12,625 bases of DNA from Thermoplasmata archaeon M9B1D (GTDB taxonomy: Archaea; Thermoplasmatota; E2; DHVEG-1). A program made the position numbers and the translations under genes. The notes beneath the pieces were generated by a model, which did no database searches, was not told the DNA's origin, and saw only the letters and a list, made by a program, of their open reading frames with translations. Numbering within the stretch: position 1 is the stretch's first letter; each line of letters begins with the position of its first letter. Shown in pieces: positions 5,860-12,625 of the stretch. The stretch covers positions 1 through 12,625 of the forward strand of contig MUGC01000025.1 of assembly GCA_002900535.1 (NCBI GenBank). The letters run 5' to 3'.

Positions 5860-7791
5860 ATGAGCGATATTGTATGGAAACCTAACGAGGATTATATTGA
5901 AAATGCAAACATAACCCGTTTTATGAGAAAATATAACATTAAAGATTATGATGAACTAATCAAAAAATCAACGGATGACATTGCCTGGTTCTGGGACGCT
6001 GTGATTAAAGATCTAAATATCGAATTCTACAAATTATATACAAGAGTTTATGATGATTCAAAAGGAATTCAATGGACTAAATGGTTTTTAAATGGAAAAA
6101 TAAACATAGTGTACAACATACTTGACAGACACGCAAAATCTTGTAAAAAAGATAATATTGCAATTATATGGGAAAATGAACAGGGGGATACTCGAAAATT
6201 AACATATGAAGAGCTTTACAAAGAAGTAAACAAATTTGCAAATGCATTAAAAAGCATAGGCGTACAAAAAGGCGACAGAGTCGGAATATACATGCCAATG
6301 GTACCTGAAATTGTAATTGGTTTTATTGCAGCAATGAAAATCGGAGCAATAAGCATTCCAATTTTTTCTGGTTTTGGTGGACACGCCCTTGGTTCAAGAC
6401 TTGATATCGCAGGAGCAAAGGTTTTGCTCACAGCAGATGGCTCAGTGAGAAGAGGAAAACAATACAATATCAAAAATGAAGCAGACAAAGCAGTTGAAGA
6501 TGCGTCTTCTCTTGAACATGTTATTGTGTTTAAAAGACTTGGAAATGAAATAATATGGAATAAAAAAGACATATGGTGGCATGAAATAACCGAAAATCAA
6601 TCAGATGAATGCGAAACCGAAATAATGGATTCTGAAGATAATGCAATGATAATATTTTCTTCAGGAACAACGGGTAAACCCAAGGGTACAGTTCACACCC
6701 ATGGAGGAGCCATTACACAAATAGCAAAAGAATTAGGATATGCTTTTGATGTCAAAGAAGACTCAGTATTTTTCTGGCTTACCGATATTGGTTGGATGAT
6801 GGGACCATGGATGATTATTGGCGTCCAGACATTCGGTGGAGCATTTGTAATTTATGAGGGAGCGCCTAACTACCCACAACCAGATAGATTATGGCAGTTA
6901 ATAGAAAGACAAAAGATTACCCATCTAGGAATATCTCCAACTGCAGTTCGTTTGTTAATGAAATATGGTAATGAATGGCCAAAAAAACATGATCTGAGTT
7001 CCCTAAAATTCCTTGGTTCAACAGGTGAGCCTTGGGATCCTGATTCTTGGAATTGGTTCTTTGAAAAAATAGGTAAGAGAAAATTACCAATAATAAATAT
7101 ATCCGGAGGTACAGAAATTGTTGGTTGTTTTTTATCACCACTTCCAATAACTGAGCTTAAACCTTGCACCCTTCGTGGTCCAGGCCTTGGAATGGACATA
7201 GATGTTTTTGATGATGATGGCAAGCCTATCCGTGGAGCTATGGGGCATCTTGTAGCAAAAAAACCTGCTCCATCTATGACTCGCGGTTTTTGGAATGAAC
7301 CAGAAAGATACATGGAAACTTATTGGTCAAGATGGCCAAATGTATGGTACCATGGTGATTGGGCAAAGATAGATGAGGATGGTTTTTGGTCTTTGCATGG
7401 GCGAAGTGATGATACGATAAAAATTGCAGGCAGAAGAACAGGACCCGCTGAAATAGAAGCAGCATTAATCGAGCATCCTGCTGTATCTGAAGCTGCAACA
7501 ATAGGTGTACCTGATGAAATTAAAGGCGAAGATATCGTTAGTTTCGTTGTTTTAAAACCAGGATTTAATCCTTCTGAAGAGCTTAGAGAGGAACTAAAGG
7601 TGCAAGTTGTAAGAGTAATGGGTAAAACATTAAAACCTCGTGATATCAAATTTGTTGCAGATTTACCAAAAACAAGATCCGCAAAAATTGTCAGAAGAAT
7701 CATTAAAGCAACGTTTCTTGGCAAAGATGTGAGCGATATTTCATCTGTTGAAAATCCTAATGCAATTGAAGAAATTAAAAATGCAATTTAA
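5860..7791 (+). CDS. AMP-forming acyl-CoA synthetase, acetyl-CoA-synthetase-like
   Basis: The 643-residue protein belongs to the ANL adenylate-forming superfamily and is closest in layout to acetyl-CoA synthetase. It has an N-terminal ACAS-like segment (about 38-97), P-loop SSGTTGKPKG at 267-276, GGTE at 416-419, YHGDWA, the hinge GRSDDTIKIAGRRTGPAEIE, and a C-terminal TRSAKIVRR with the catalytic Lys at 609. It activates a carboxylic acid to the acyl-AMP and then the CoA thioester in the cytoplasm. The Trp that closes the acyl pocket in acetyl-CoA synthetases (WWQTE) is replaced by Gly417 here (SGGTE), which suggests a larger acid than acetate. Lys609 is the residue acetylated to regulate such enzymes elsewhere. 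AGGGGAGGAT is a strong ribosome binding site before ATG 5860. The genes downstream are a thiolase-like protein and DUF35, so the CoA ester may be their substrate. The exact substrate is unknown. Confidence 0.9.
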   Translation: MSDIVWKPNEDYIENANITRFMRKYNIKDYDELIKKSTDDIAWFWDAVIKDLNIEFYKLYTRVYDDSKGIQWTKWFLNGKINIVYNILDRHAKSCKKDNIAIIWENEQGDTRKLTYEELYKEVNKFANALKSIGVQKGDRVGIYMPMVPEIVIGFIAAMKIGAISIPIFSGFGGHALGSRLDIAGAKVLLTADGSVRRGKQYNIKNEADKAVEDASSLEHVIVFKRLGNEIIWNKKDIWWHEITENQSDECETEIMDSEDNAMIIFSSGTTGKPKGTVHTHGGAITQIAKELGYAFDVKEDSVFFWLTDIGWMMGPWMIIGVQTFGGAFVIYEGAPNYPQPDRLWQLIERQKITHLGISPTAVRLLMKYGNEWPKKHDLSSLKFLGSTGEPWDPDSWNWFFEKIGKRKLPIINISGGTEIVGCFLSPLPITELKPCTLRGPGLGMDIDVFDDDGKPIRGAMGHLVAKKPAPSMTRGFWNEPERYMETYWSRWPNVWYHGDWAKIDEDGFWSLHGRSDDTIKIAGRRTGPAEIEAALIEHPAVSEAATIGVPDEIKGEDIVSFVVLKPGFNPSEELREELKVQVVRVMGKTLKPRDIKFVADLPKTRSAKIVRRIIKATFLGKDVSDISSVENPNAIEEIKNAI

Positions 7792-7909
7792 CATTCATTA
7801 ACTACGTCAATAAACGACAAGGTTTTTCAATGCAGTACCTATTACTTTTTTTATTGAGGCGGGGGACAAAAAAAGATTTTTTTCGTCTCATGCCGAAGAG
7901 GTGTTAGAC

Positions 7910-9160
7910 GTGACGAGAAGAGTTTGTATAGTAGGCGGAGCAACAACTCCTTTTGATTATGGACCAACTGGTTTTGAAAGCATTGAAGGGGGAGCTGCTG
8001 AATGTATAAGAGAAGTACAAAGAGACATTCCAAATTTCTCATTAATAGATGTTGACCTTATGATTTATTCCCATTTCTCAGTACATTTCGGACATCAACT
8101 ATGTTCTGAATGGATAATACATGATCATCTAGGTCTTGTAGGAGTACCACATTACCGAGTTGAAAATGGTGGAAACACAGGAGGATCAGCACTATACGCT
8201 GCAGCTCTTGCAGTAAAATCTGGTCAACATGATGTCGTAGGCGTTATTGGATGGGAAACAATGGATTCAGTTTCGCAGTCTCAAGGCAGTGAATTTATCG
8301 CACTTGCATCAGATATAAGATATGAACTTCTCGTTGGAGGAATTTATCCAATCTATTACGCCGCGATGGCAAACAAATGGATGAAAGACAACAATGTAAA
8401 CGAAGAAGACGTTGCAAGTATTGGCGCTAAAAACAGAAATCATGCAATGGATAATCCAAAAGCACAATGGTACAGAAACGAGCACAAATATATCACAGTT
8501 GATGATGTGATGAATTCTCGATTAATCTCATACCCAATCAAAAAATACGATTGCTGTTTAATGAGCAGAGGAGTAGCATTTTTACTTGTTTGTAGTGAAG
8601 AATACGCAAAAAAAGTCAACCCAGACCATTACTGTACACTAGATGGACTAGGTCTTTCAAGTTGTACAATTCGAGCAGGTGACCGGCTTAACTTCCCAGG
8701 ATGGACTAAGAGATATGGAGAAGGCTATCCTGAAATGACAGAGTTTGGAGCATGCCGTGCCTCTGCAGAAATGGCATACAAGATGGCAGACATTAAAAAC
8801 CCATTGAAAGAAATTGATTTCGGAGAAATACATGATGCATTTAGTACATCTGAAGCACAAATCTACAAAGCACTCGGTCTTGCAGACACAGAAAACATAG
8901 CACAATTTCTTCGAGATGAACAAACACATATGCACGGTGAAATTCCAATGAACCCGGGTGGAGGGCTAATGGGTTACGGTCATCCAGTTGGTGCAACAGG
9001 TATTATGAGTTCAATTGAATGTTTTTATCAATTAGCAGGTATGATCCCAAAAAAACACCTTAGCAAGAAAACAGAAGTACCCAACGCAAATTGTGGAATT
9101 GTCAACAGTCATGCAGGTACAGGTACAAGTATTTCCAACTTCATTATGAGGAGGCATTAA
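7910..9160 (+). CDS. Thiolase-superfamily protein (SCP-x/Ltp2-like) lacking the nucleophilic Cys
   Basis: The 416-residue protein has the thiolase fold signatures of the SCP-x/archaeal branch: GEIHDAFSTSEAQIYKALGL (H309), GGGLMGYGHPVGATG (H358) and a C-terminal NSHAGTGTS glycine loop. At the usual nucleophile (VENACASGG in active relatives) it reads VENGGNTGGS at 84-93, with Gly88 in place of Cys. Acyl transfer by the standard ping-pong mechanism therefore seems impossible. Related Cys-lacking proteins such as Ltp2 act as retro-aldolases and work as a complex with a DUF35 protein, and a DUF35 gene follows here after 1 nt. GTG 7910 is chosen as start because GAGGTG lies 6 nt upstream. An in-frame GTG at 7901 would add three residues but overlaps that site. 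The gene lies about 118 nt after the acyl-CoA synthetase. Aldolase activity is an inference; a scaffold or non-catalytic lipid-binding role is also possible. Confidence 0.85.
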   Translation: MTRRVCIVGGATTPFDYGPTGFESIEGGAAECIREVQRDIPNFSLIDVDLMIYSHFSVHFGHQLCSEWIIHDHLGLVGVPHYRVENGGNTGGSALYAAALAVKSGQHDVVGVIGWETMDSVSQSQGSEFIALASDIRYELLVGGIYPIYYAAMANKWMKDNNVNEEDVASIGAKNRNHAMDNPKAQWYRNEHKYITVDDVMNSRLISYPIKKYDCCLMSRGVAFLLVCSEEYAKKVNPDHYCTLDGLGLSSCTIRAGDRLNFPGWTKRYGEGYPEMTEFGACRASAEMAYKMADIKNPLKEIDFGEIHDAFSTSEAQIYKALGLADTENIAQFLRDEQTHMHGEIPMNPGGGLMGYGHPVGATGIMSSIECFYQLAGMIPKKHLSKKTEVPNANCGIVNSHAGTGTSISNFIMRRH

Positions 9161-9161
9161 A

Positions 9162-9824
9162 ATGAGCGTAACAATTATTAGGAAAAAGAAAAAATTTTCT
9201 GATCAACCGAATTTTTCTGTGAAAAAAATGTATCGCCCGAGTGATGTAAAAGAAACCGGTCTTGCATTTATTGGTCATGAAATTTCTGATGATGGCAAAG
9301 TAATGAATCAATTTTTGCATTATGATCAACTTTATACTATACGGCATGGTTGGAATAGTAAGTTTTTCAAAGGGCTTTTAGAAGGAAAAATATGGGGTAC
9401 GCGCTGTCCAAAGTGTGGAGATATATGGGTACCAATAAGAACTCACTGCTGGAATCTTGATTGCGATCTTGAAATAACGGAGTGGATTGAAATGCCACTT
9501 ACCGCCAAAGTTCATACTTGGACTATTGCGGGATGGAGTGGGCGATCCTCATTAAAACGTCTTCCGATAATACTTGTTTATGCAGTAATCGGAGATAGCA
9601 AAGTTGCAATTGCAAATGAGTTACATGGAATTGATCCTTGGGACGTTGAATTTCAAATGCCATTAAAAGTAGTTTTTAAACCAAAAGAAGAGCGTGTTGG
9701 GGCAGTTACTGATTTTCATTTCGAACCTGCTGAGGGATGGACTCCTTCACCTATGAATCCTGAAAAAGAAAGAATAAAAAAACTAGTTGAACCAGTCTAT
9801 GAATGGGTTAAAACAATGAAATAA
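9162..9824 (+). CDS. DUF35 zinc-ribbon/OB-fold protein, partner of the thiolase-like protein
   Basis: The 220-residue protein has a rubredoxin-like zinc ribbon with C82, C85, C96 and C101 (CPKCG, CWNLDC). An OB-fold domain follows (about 108-185, starting TAKVHTWTIAG). A helix-forming N-terminal segment precedes the ribbon (SKFFKGLLEGKIWGTRC), and the first 60 residues are a longer N-terminal extension than most DUF35 proteins have. Family knowledge: DUF35 proteins bind thiolase-superfamily enzymes and in archaea can help channel CoA thioesters, with the OB fold binding CoA. The ATG starts 1 nt after the thiolase-like stop, and its GAGGAGG ribosome binding site lies in the last codons of that gene. 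The two are almost certainly co-expressed and probably form one complex. All four zinc ligands are intact. Confidence 0.9.
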   Translation: MSVTIIRKKKKFSDQPNFSVKKMYRPSDVKETGLAFIGHEISDDGKVMNQFLHYDQLYTIRHGWNSKFFKGLLEGKIWGTRCPKCGDIWVPIRTHCWNLDCDLEITEWIEMPLTAKVHTWTIAGWSGRSSLKRLPIILVYAVIGDSKVAIANELHGIDPWDVEFQMPLKVVFKPKEERVGAVTDFHFEPAEGWTPSPMNPEKERIKKLVEPVYEWVKTMK

Positions 9825-9833
9825 GGGTGAAGA

Positions 9834-9839
9834 TTTAAA
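9834..9839 (+). promoter_or_regulatory. Candidate TATA box for the amidohydrolase, possibly leaderless
   Basis: The stretch agatttaaac has a TTTAAA core centred about 29 bp before the ATG at 9866. No ribosome binding site is seen between it and the ATG; the intervening sequence is pyrimidine-rich. That spacing would place the transcription start at or next to the ATG, as in leaderless archaeal transcripts. The evidence is a single short motif. Confidence 0.4.
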
Positions 9840-9865
9840 CACTCTTTTTTATTTCCTTTTTTACA

Positions 9866-10876
9866 ATGGAATTTGTAAGTGGAAAAGTTCTAACAAAAAA
9901 CGGTTTTCAAAAAGGATACCTCGGGTTTGAAAAAAGAAAAATTATTGAAACAGGAAAAGAAAAAAGCCCTGAAAAACCAGTTGCAAAAGGATTAATCGTC
10001 CCAAGTTTTGTAAATGCACATACACATATTGGTGACTCATTTATCAAAAAAAGAAAAATGAAACTTCCAAGAGACATTGAAAAACTTGTTGCCCCGCCTA
10101 ATGGACTTAAACATAATCTTCTAAGAAAAGCAACTGAAAAAGAACTAATAGATGGCATGGAAACCTCAATTGATTATATGATTAAATCTGGAACAAGTGT
10201 TTTTTGTGATTTTCGAGAAGATGGAATAGTTGGCATTTGTTTATTGAAAACTGCTTTGAGCTCCTGGAATATATCATCAGTTATTCTTTCAAGACCTGAC
10301 GAACTAAACTATCGTAAAAGCGAAATAGATATTTTGTTAAATAACTCTGATGGTATTGGTCTTAGCTCTATTTCTGATTGGGACTATTCAGAACTACAAA
10401 AGATTTCTAAACATGTAAAAAAGAAAAAGAAATTATTTGCAATTCATGCAAGTGAAAGATTACGGGAAAATATTGAGGATATCTTAGATTTAAAACCAGA
10501 TTTCCTTGTTCATATGATAAAAGCCACCGAGTCCGATCTTGAACAGGTTAAGGATAGCGAGATTCCTATTGTTTTATGTCCTCGTTCTAATAATTTCTAT
10601 GGTTTTTTACCCAACTTTAAATTATTGAAAAAAGTTGGAGTAGAACTTGCCCTCGGATCTGATAATGCTATGTTAAATAATCCAAGTATCTTAGATGAAA
10701 TAATTTTTGTCAGGAAAAAAACTAATATATTTTCGACAGAAGAACTTTTAAATTTTGCAACTTTCAATGCAAGGAAAGTTTTAAATCTGGAATGCCACAT
10801 TCTTGGTTCCAATTCTAAGGCTGAGTTTATTGTTATAGATAAAAAAACCTTGAAGCCTTTGTATGTTTCATTATGA
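9866..10876 (+). CDS. Amidohydrolase-superfamily metal-dependent hydrolase/deaminase
   Basis: The 336-residue protein has the layout of the cytosine-deaminase/chlorohydrolase branch. A small N-terminal beta segment (about 1-45) precedes the TIM-barrel. The visible metal and catalytic residues are H52 and H54 in NAHTHIGD, H194 in AIHASE, H216 in VHMIKAT, and D266 in LGSDNAM. This set fits a mononuclear enzyme acting on an amino- or amide-bearing ring or chain. The substrate is unknown. At 336 residues it is shorter than the usual 400-450 of this branch. No Shine-Dalgarno sequence is visible at ATG 9866; the TATA-like site 29 bp upstream suggests a leaderless mRNA. Its stop overlaps the CBS gene start as ATGA. 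It may take part in nucleobase or cofactor salvage, which is only a general possibility for the family. Confidence 0.82.
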   Translation: MEFVSGKVLTKNGFQKGYLGFEKRKIIETGKEKSPEKPVAKGLIVPSFVNAHTHIGDSFIKKRKMKLPRDIEKLVAPPNGLKHNLLRKATEKELIDGMETSIDYMIKSGTSVFCDFREDGIVGICLLKTALSSWNISSVILSRPDELNYRKSEIDILLNNSDGIGLSSISDWDYSELQKISKHVKKKKKLFAIHASERLRENIEDILDLKPDFLVHMIKATESDLEQVKDSEIPIVLCPRSNNFYGFLPNFKLLKKVGVELALGSDNAMLNNPSILDEIIFVRKKTNIFSTEELLNFATFNARKVLNLECHILGSNSKAEFIVIDKKTLKPLYVSL

Positions 10877-11736
10877 GTCACATAAGAGGGGTTAATGTGA
10901 AAGTAGAAGAAGTTATGTCTGAGGATTTAATTGTTGGATATGTACCTGGTACGGTTAAAGATGCATTAAGCACTCTTGCAAAACATAATAAATCAGGTAT
11001 GCCTATCCTAAAGAAGAATACGAAAACTATAGTTGGAGTTGTTACTAGAACAGATATTTTCAAAAATCCTGATGAAGATCAACTTGCTCTTATTATGAGT
11101 GAAGATGTTCAATTTGTAAATAGAGAACAAGATTTAAAAGATGCTGCAAAACTATTATATGATAATAGAATTCACGGGTTACCAGTTGTTAATAACAGAA
11201 AACAACTTGTTGGAATAATCAGCCCCAATGATATTTTGAAGTATCTACCAAAAGATATAAATCAAAAAATTGAAGATTATTTTACTCATTTAGTAGTTCC
11301 AGTTTATCATGAAACACCTATAAACATCGTTATGGAAATATTAGGCGTAACAAATGAGCATGCATTACCTGTTATAAATGACGAAAGAAAACTTTGTGGT
11401 GTTGTCACTGATGGCGATTTATTTAAACTTAGCCACATCCGTGAAAGCGTTTCTGCCACAGATATGGGAATGGGAGGAGATGAAGACGAATGGACCTGGG
11501 AAGGAATAAGAGACACCGTTAGGCTTCATTATTCAACATCTGAAGTGGCATTACCATCTGTCGCTGTAAAAGAAGTAATGATTACAAATGTAATTAAAGC
11601 AACAAAAAACACTCCTGTTCAGGAAGTTGCAGATAAAATGATAAAAAACAAGATTAGCCATGTACCTGTTGTTGATTCAGATGATCGTCTTATAGGCATG
11701 GTAACAGATATTGATCTTATGGCCTGTTGGTTTTAA
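10873..11736 (+). CDS. Protein with four CBS domains
   Basis: The 287-residue protein is built almost entirely of four CBS domains: about 11-65, 74-125, 138-186 and 234-283. Each pair ends in the typical GVVTRTD, GIISPND, GVVTDGD or GMVTDID segment. An acidic insert (about 194-208, GDEDEWTWE) separates the third and fourth domains. No other catalytic domain is present. CBS pairs bind adenine nucleotides (AMP, ATP, SAM) and regulate partner proteins, so a nucleotide-sensing role in the cytoplasm is likely; the partner is not identified. The first ATG overlaps the amidohydrolase stop as ATGA. A GTG at 10897 has a better-spaced AAGAGGGG ribosome binding site 5 nt upstream, and starting there would drop eight residues and fit the usual start of the first CBS domain. 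Either start keeps the whole fold. Confidence 0.9.
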   Translation: MSHIRGVNVKVEEVMSEDLIVGYVPGTVKDALSTLAKHNKSGMPILKKNTKTIVGVVTRTDIFKNPDEDQLALIMSEDVQFVNREQDLKDAAKLLYDNRIHGLPVVNNRKQLVGIISPNDILKYLPKDINQKIEDYFTHLVVPVYHETPINIVMEILGVTNEHALPVINDERKLCGVVTDGDLFKLSHIRESVSATDMGMGGDEDEWTWEGIRDTVRLHYSTSEVALPSVAVKEVMITNVIKATKNTPVQEVADKMIKNKISHVPVVDSDDRLIGMVTDIDLMACWF

Positions 11737-11780
11737 ATTCCATTATCCTATATCTTTTTTCAGACCTTAGAAGGAGATTT

Positions 11781-12625
11781 ATGTGTATGTCTCAGGATAT
11801 TTATGATAAAATTATGATGCTTGCAAAAAGACGAGGATTTATTTATCCATCTTTTGAAATCTATGGCGGTGTTGCTGGTTTTTATGATTATGGTCCACTT
11901 GGTTCACAACTTAAAAATAATATCGAACAACTTTGGAGAAAATATTTCCTTTTAAAAGATAATTGCATGGAGATAAGCACTCCAACTGTAACCTTATTTG
12001 AGGTTTTAAATGCATCAGGTCATGTAAATGAATTTACAGATCTTACTGTTGACTGTGAAAAATGTAAACAATCCTACAAAGTTGAAGATATAATTGATAA
12101 AAAATTAACTGCCGAGGAAGCAGTAAAAAACGATAAAATAAAATGTCCTATTTGTGGTGCAAAACTTAAAGATGCACATCCTGTAAATCTTATGTTTTCA
12201 ACAAAAATAGGAATTGGTAAAAGTCGAGATGCTTTTTTAAGACCTGAAACGGCGCAGGGAATTTTTACAGATTTTCACTTGCTTTATAGGTATGCTAGAG
12301 AAAAACTTCCATTTGGAGTAATACAAATTGGAAGGGGTTATAGAAATGAGGTTTCACCTCGACAAGGCATAATTAGGCTTCGGGAGTTTTCAATGGCAGA
12401 AGCAGAAGTTTTTTTTGATCCAAATAATAAAACTCACCCTGATTTTGATAACTTCAAAAGTAAAGAATTAATTCTTTTTGATAATAAAAAAGAAATGATA
12501 CTTTCTTTGGAAAAATCTGTGAAAAATAAAATTGTAAATAATCAAGCACTTGCCTATTATATGTATCTTACTCAGGATTTTTTGCTTAAAGCTGGCATTG
12601 ATCCAAAAAAGTTTCGTTTTAGAAA
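11781..12625 (+). CDS. glyS: Glycyl-tRNA synthetase, archaeal/eukaryotic type (partial, 3' end outside window)
   Basis: About 281 N-terminal residues are visible in an open frame to the right edge. They hold the class II core of dimeric glycyl-tRNA synthetase: RRGFIYPSFEIYGGVAGFYD, the PLG segment, RPETAQGIF (from R154), and motif 2, GRGYRNEVSPRQGIIR (from G184). A zinc insert has C92, C95 (CEKC), C122 and C125 (CPIC). The enzyme charges tRNA-Gly with glycine in the cytoplasm. AAGGAG precedes two in-frame ATGs at 11781 and 11787, 4 and 10 nt away; the second gives an N-terminus of MSQDIYDK and is about as likely. It follows the CBS gene after 44 nt. Nothing unusual is seen in the part present. 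Confidence 0.95.
   Translation, partial: MCMSQDIYDKIMMLAKRRGFIYPSFEIYGGVAGFYDYGPLGSQLKNNIEQLWRKYFLLKDNCMEISTPTVTLFEVLNASGHVNEFTDLTVDCEKCKQSYKVEDIIDKKLTAEEAVKNDKIKCPICGAKLKDAHPVNLMFSTKIGIGKSRDAFLRPETAQGIFTDFHLLYRYAREKLPFGVIQIGRGYRNEVSPRQGIIRLREFSMAEAEVFFDPNNKTHPDFDNFKSKELILFDNKKEMILSLEKSVKNKIVNNQALAYYMYLTQDFLLKAGIDPKKFRFR

Noticed and set aside
6216..6572. Minus-strand ORF of 118 codons inside the acyl-CoA synthetase
   Set aside because: It is antisense to a conserved enzyme and has no ribosome binding site or family signature. The same applies to the minus-strand ORFs at 6870-7313 and 7320-7724.
7865..7887. A7/T7 stem-like sequence before the thiolase-like gene, as a terminator or riboswitch
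   Set aside because: The stem is almost all A-T with a bulge and a 2-nt loop, so it is too weak and too easily formed by chance in AT-rich DNA.
1..12625. CRISPR arrays, insertion sequences, tRNA or rRNA genes, prophage or defence genes
   Set aside because: No regularly spaced repeats, transposase motifs, terminal inverted repeats, or RNA gene signatures were seen on either strand.

Overview
The window looks like chromosomal DNA of an AT-rich, anaerobic, heterotrophic archaeon. The archaeal signals are a glycyl-tRNA synthetase of the archaeal/eukaryotic class with a Cys4 zinc insert, TATA-box-like promoters (TTTAAATA upstream of the regulator, TTTAAA upstream of the amidohydrolase), a thiolase-like/DUF35 gene pair, and a large secreted PKD-domain protein. 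A Thermoplasmatota-like euryarchaeon is my best guess, but this rests on general gene content and not on a marker alignment. I see no tRNA, rRNA, CRISPR array, insertion sequence or integrase.

Region 1 (1-3074, all minus strand) is an oxygen / peroxide / nitric oxide defence cluster. In transcription order it holds a ferredoxin with one altered cluster motif, a PerR-type regulator with a palindromic operator at its own promoter, a flavin reductase-rubredoxin fusion (Hrb), the flavodiiron protein FprA, a 51-residue cysteine-rich protein, and a rubrerythrin that runs off the left edge. Regulator, hrb and fprA are packed with 1-nt gaps or 4-nt overlaps. The flavin reductase part of hrb is broken by a perfect 19-bp tandem duplication at 1919-1957. 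Removing one copy restores a 233-residue Hrb-like protein. The rubredoxin domain has its own strong ribosome binding site and can still be made alone.

Region 2 (3075-5758) is a 293-bp divergent intergenic stretch with a 12-bp-arm inverted repeat, followed by a 796-residue exported protein. It has a papain-like N-terminal domain, PKD-type domains and Ig-like repeats. All three catalytic positions of the papain domain (Cys, His, Asn) are substituted, so it appears to be a pseudoprotease.

Region 3 (5860-9824, plus strand) holds an acetyl-CoA-synthetase-like AMP-forming acyl-CoA ligase whose pocket-limiting Trp is Gly, a thiolase-superfamily protein without the usual nucleophilic Cys, and a DUF35 zinc-ribbon/OB-fold partner 1 nt downstream. 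Together they suggest activation of an acid larger than acetate followed by carbon-carbon bond chemistry on the CoA ester, possibly retro-aldol rather than thiolytic.

Region 4 (9866-12625, plus strand) holds an amidohydrolase of the cytosine-deaminase/chlorohydrolase type, a four-CBS-domain sensor overlapping it by ATGA, and the 5' part of glyS.
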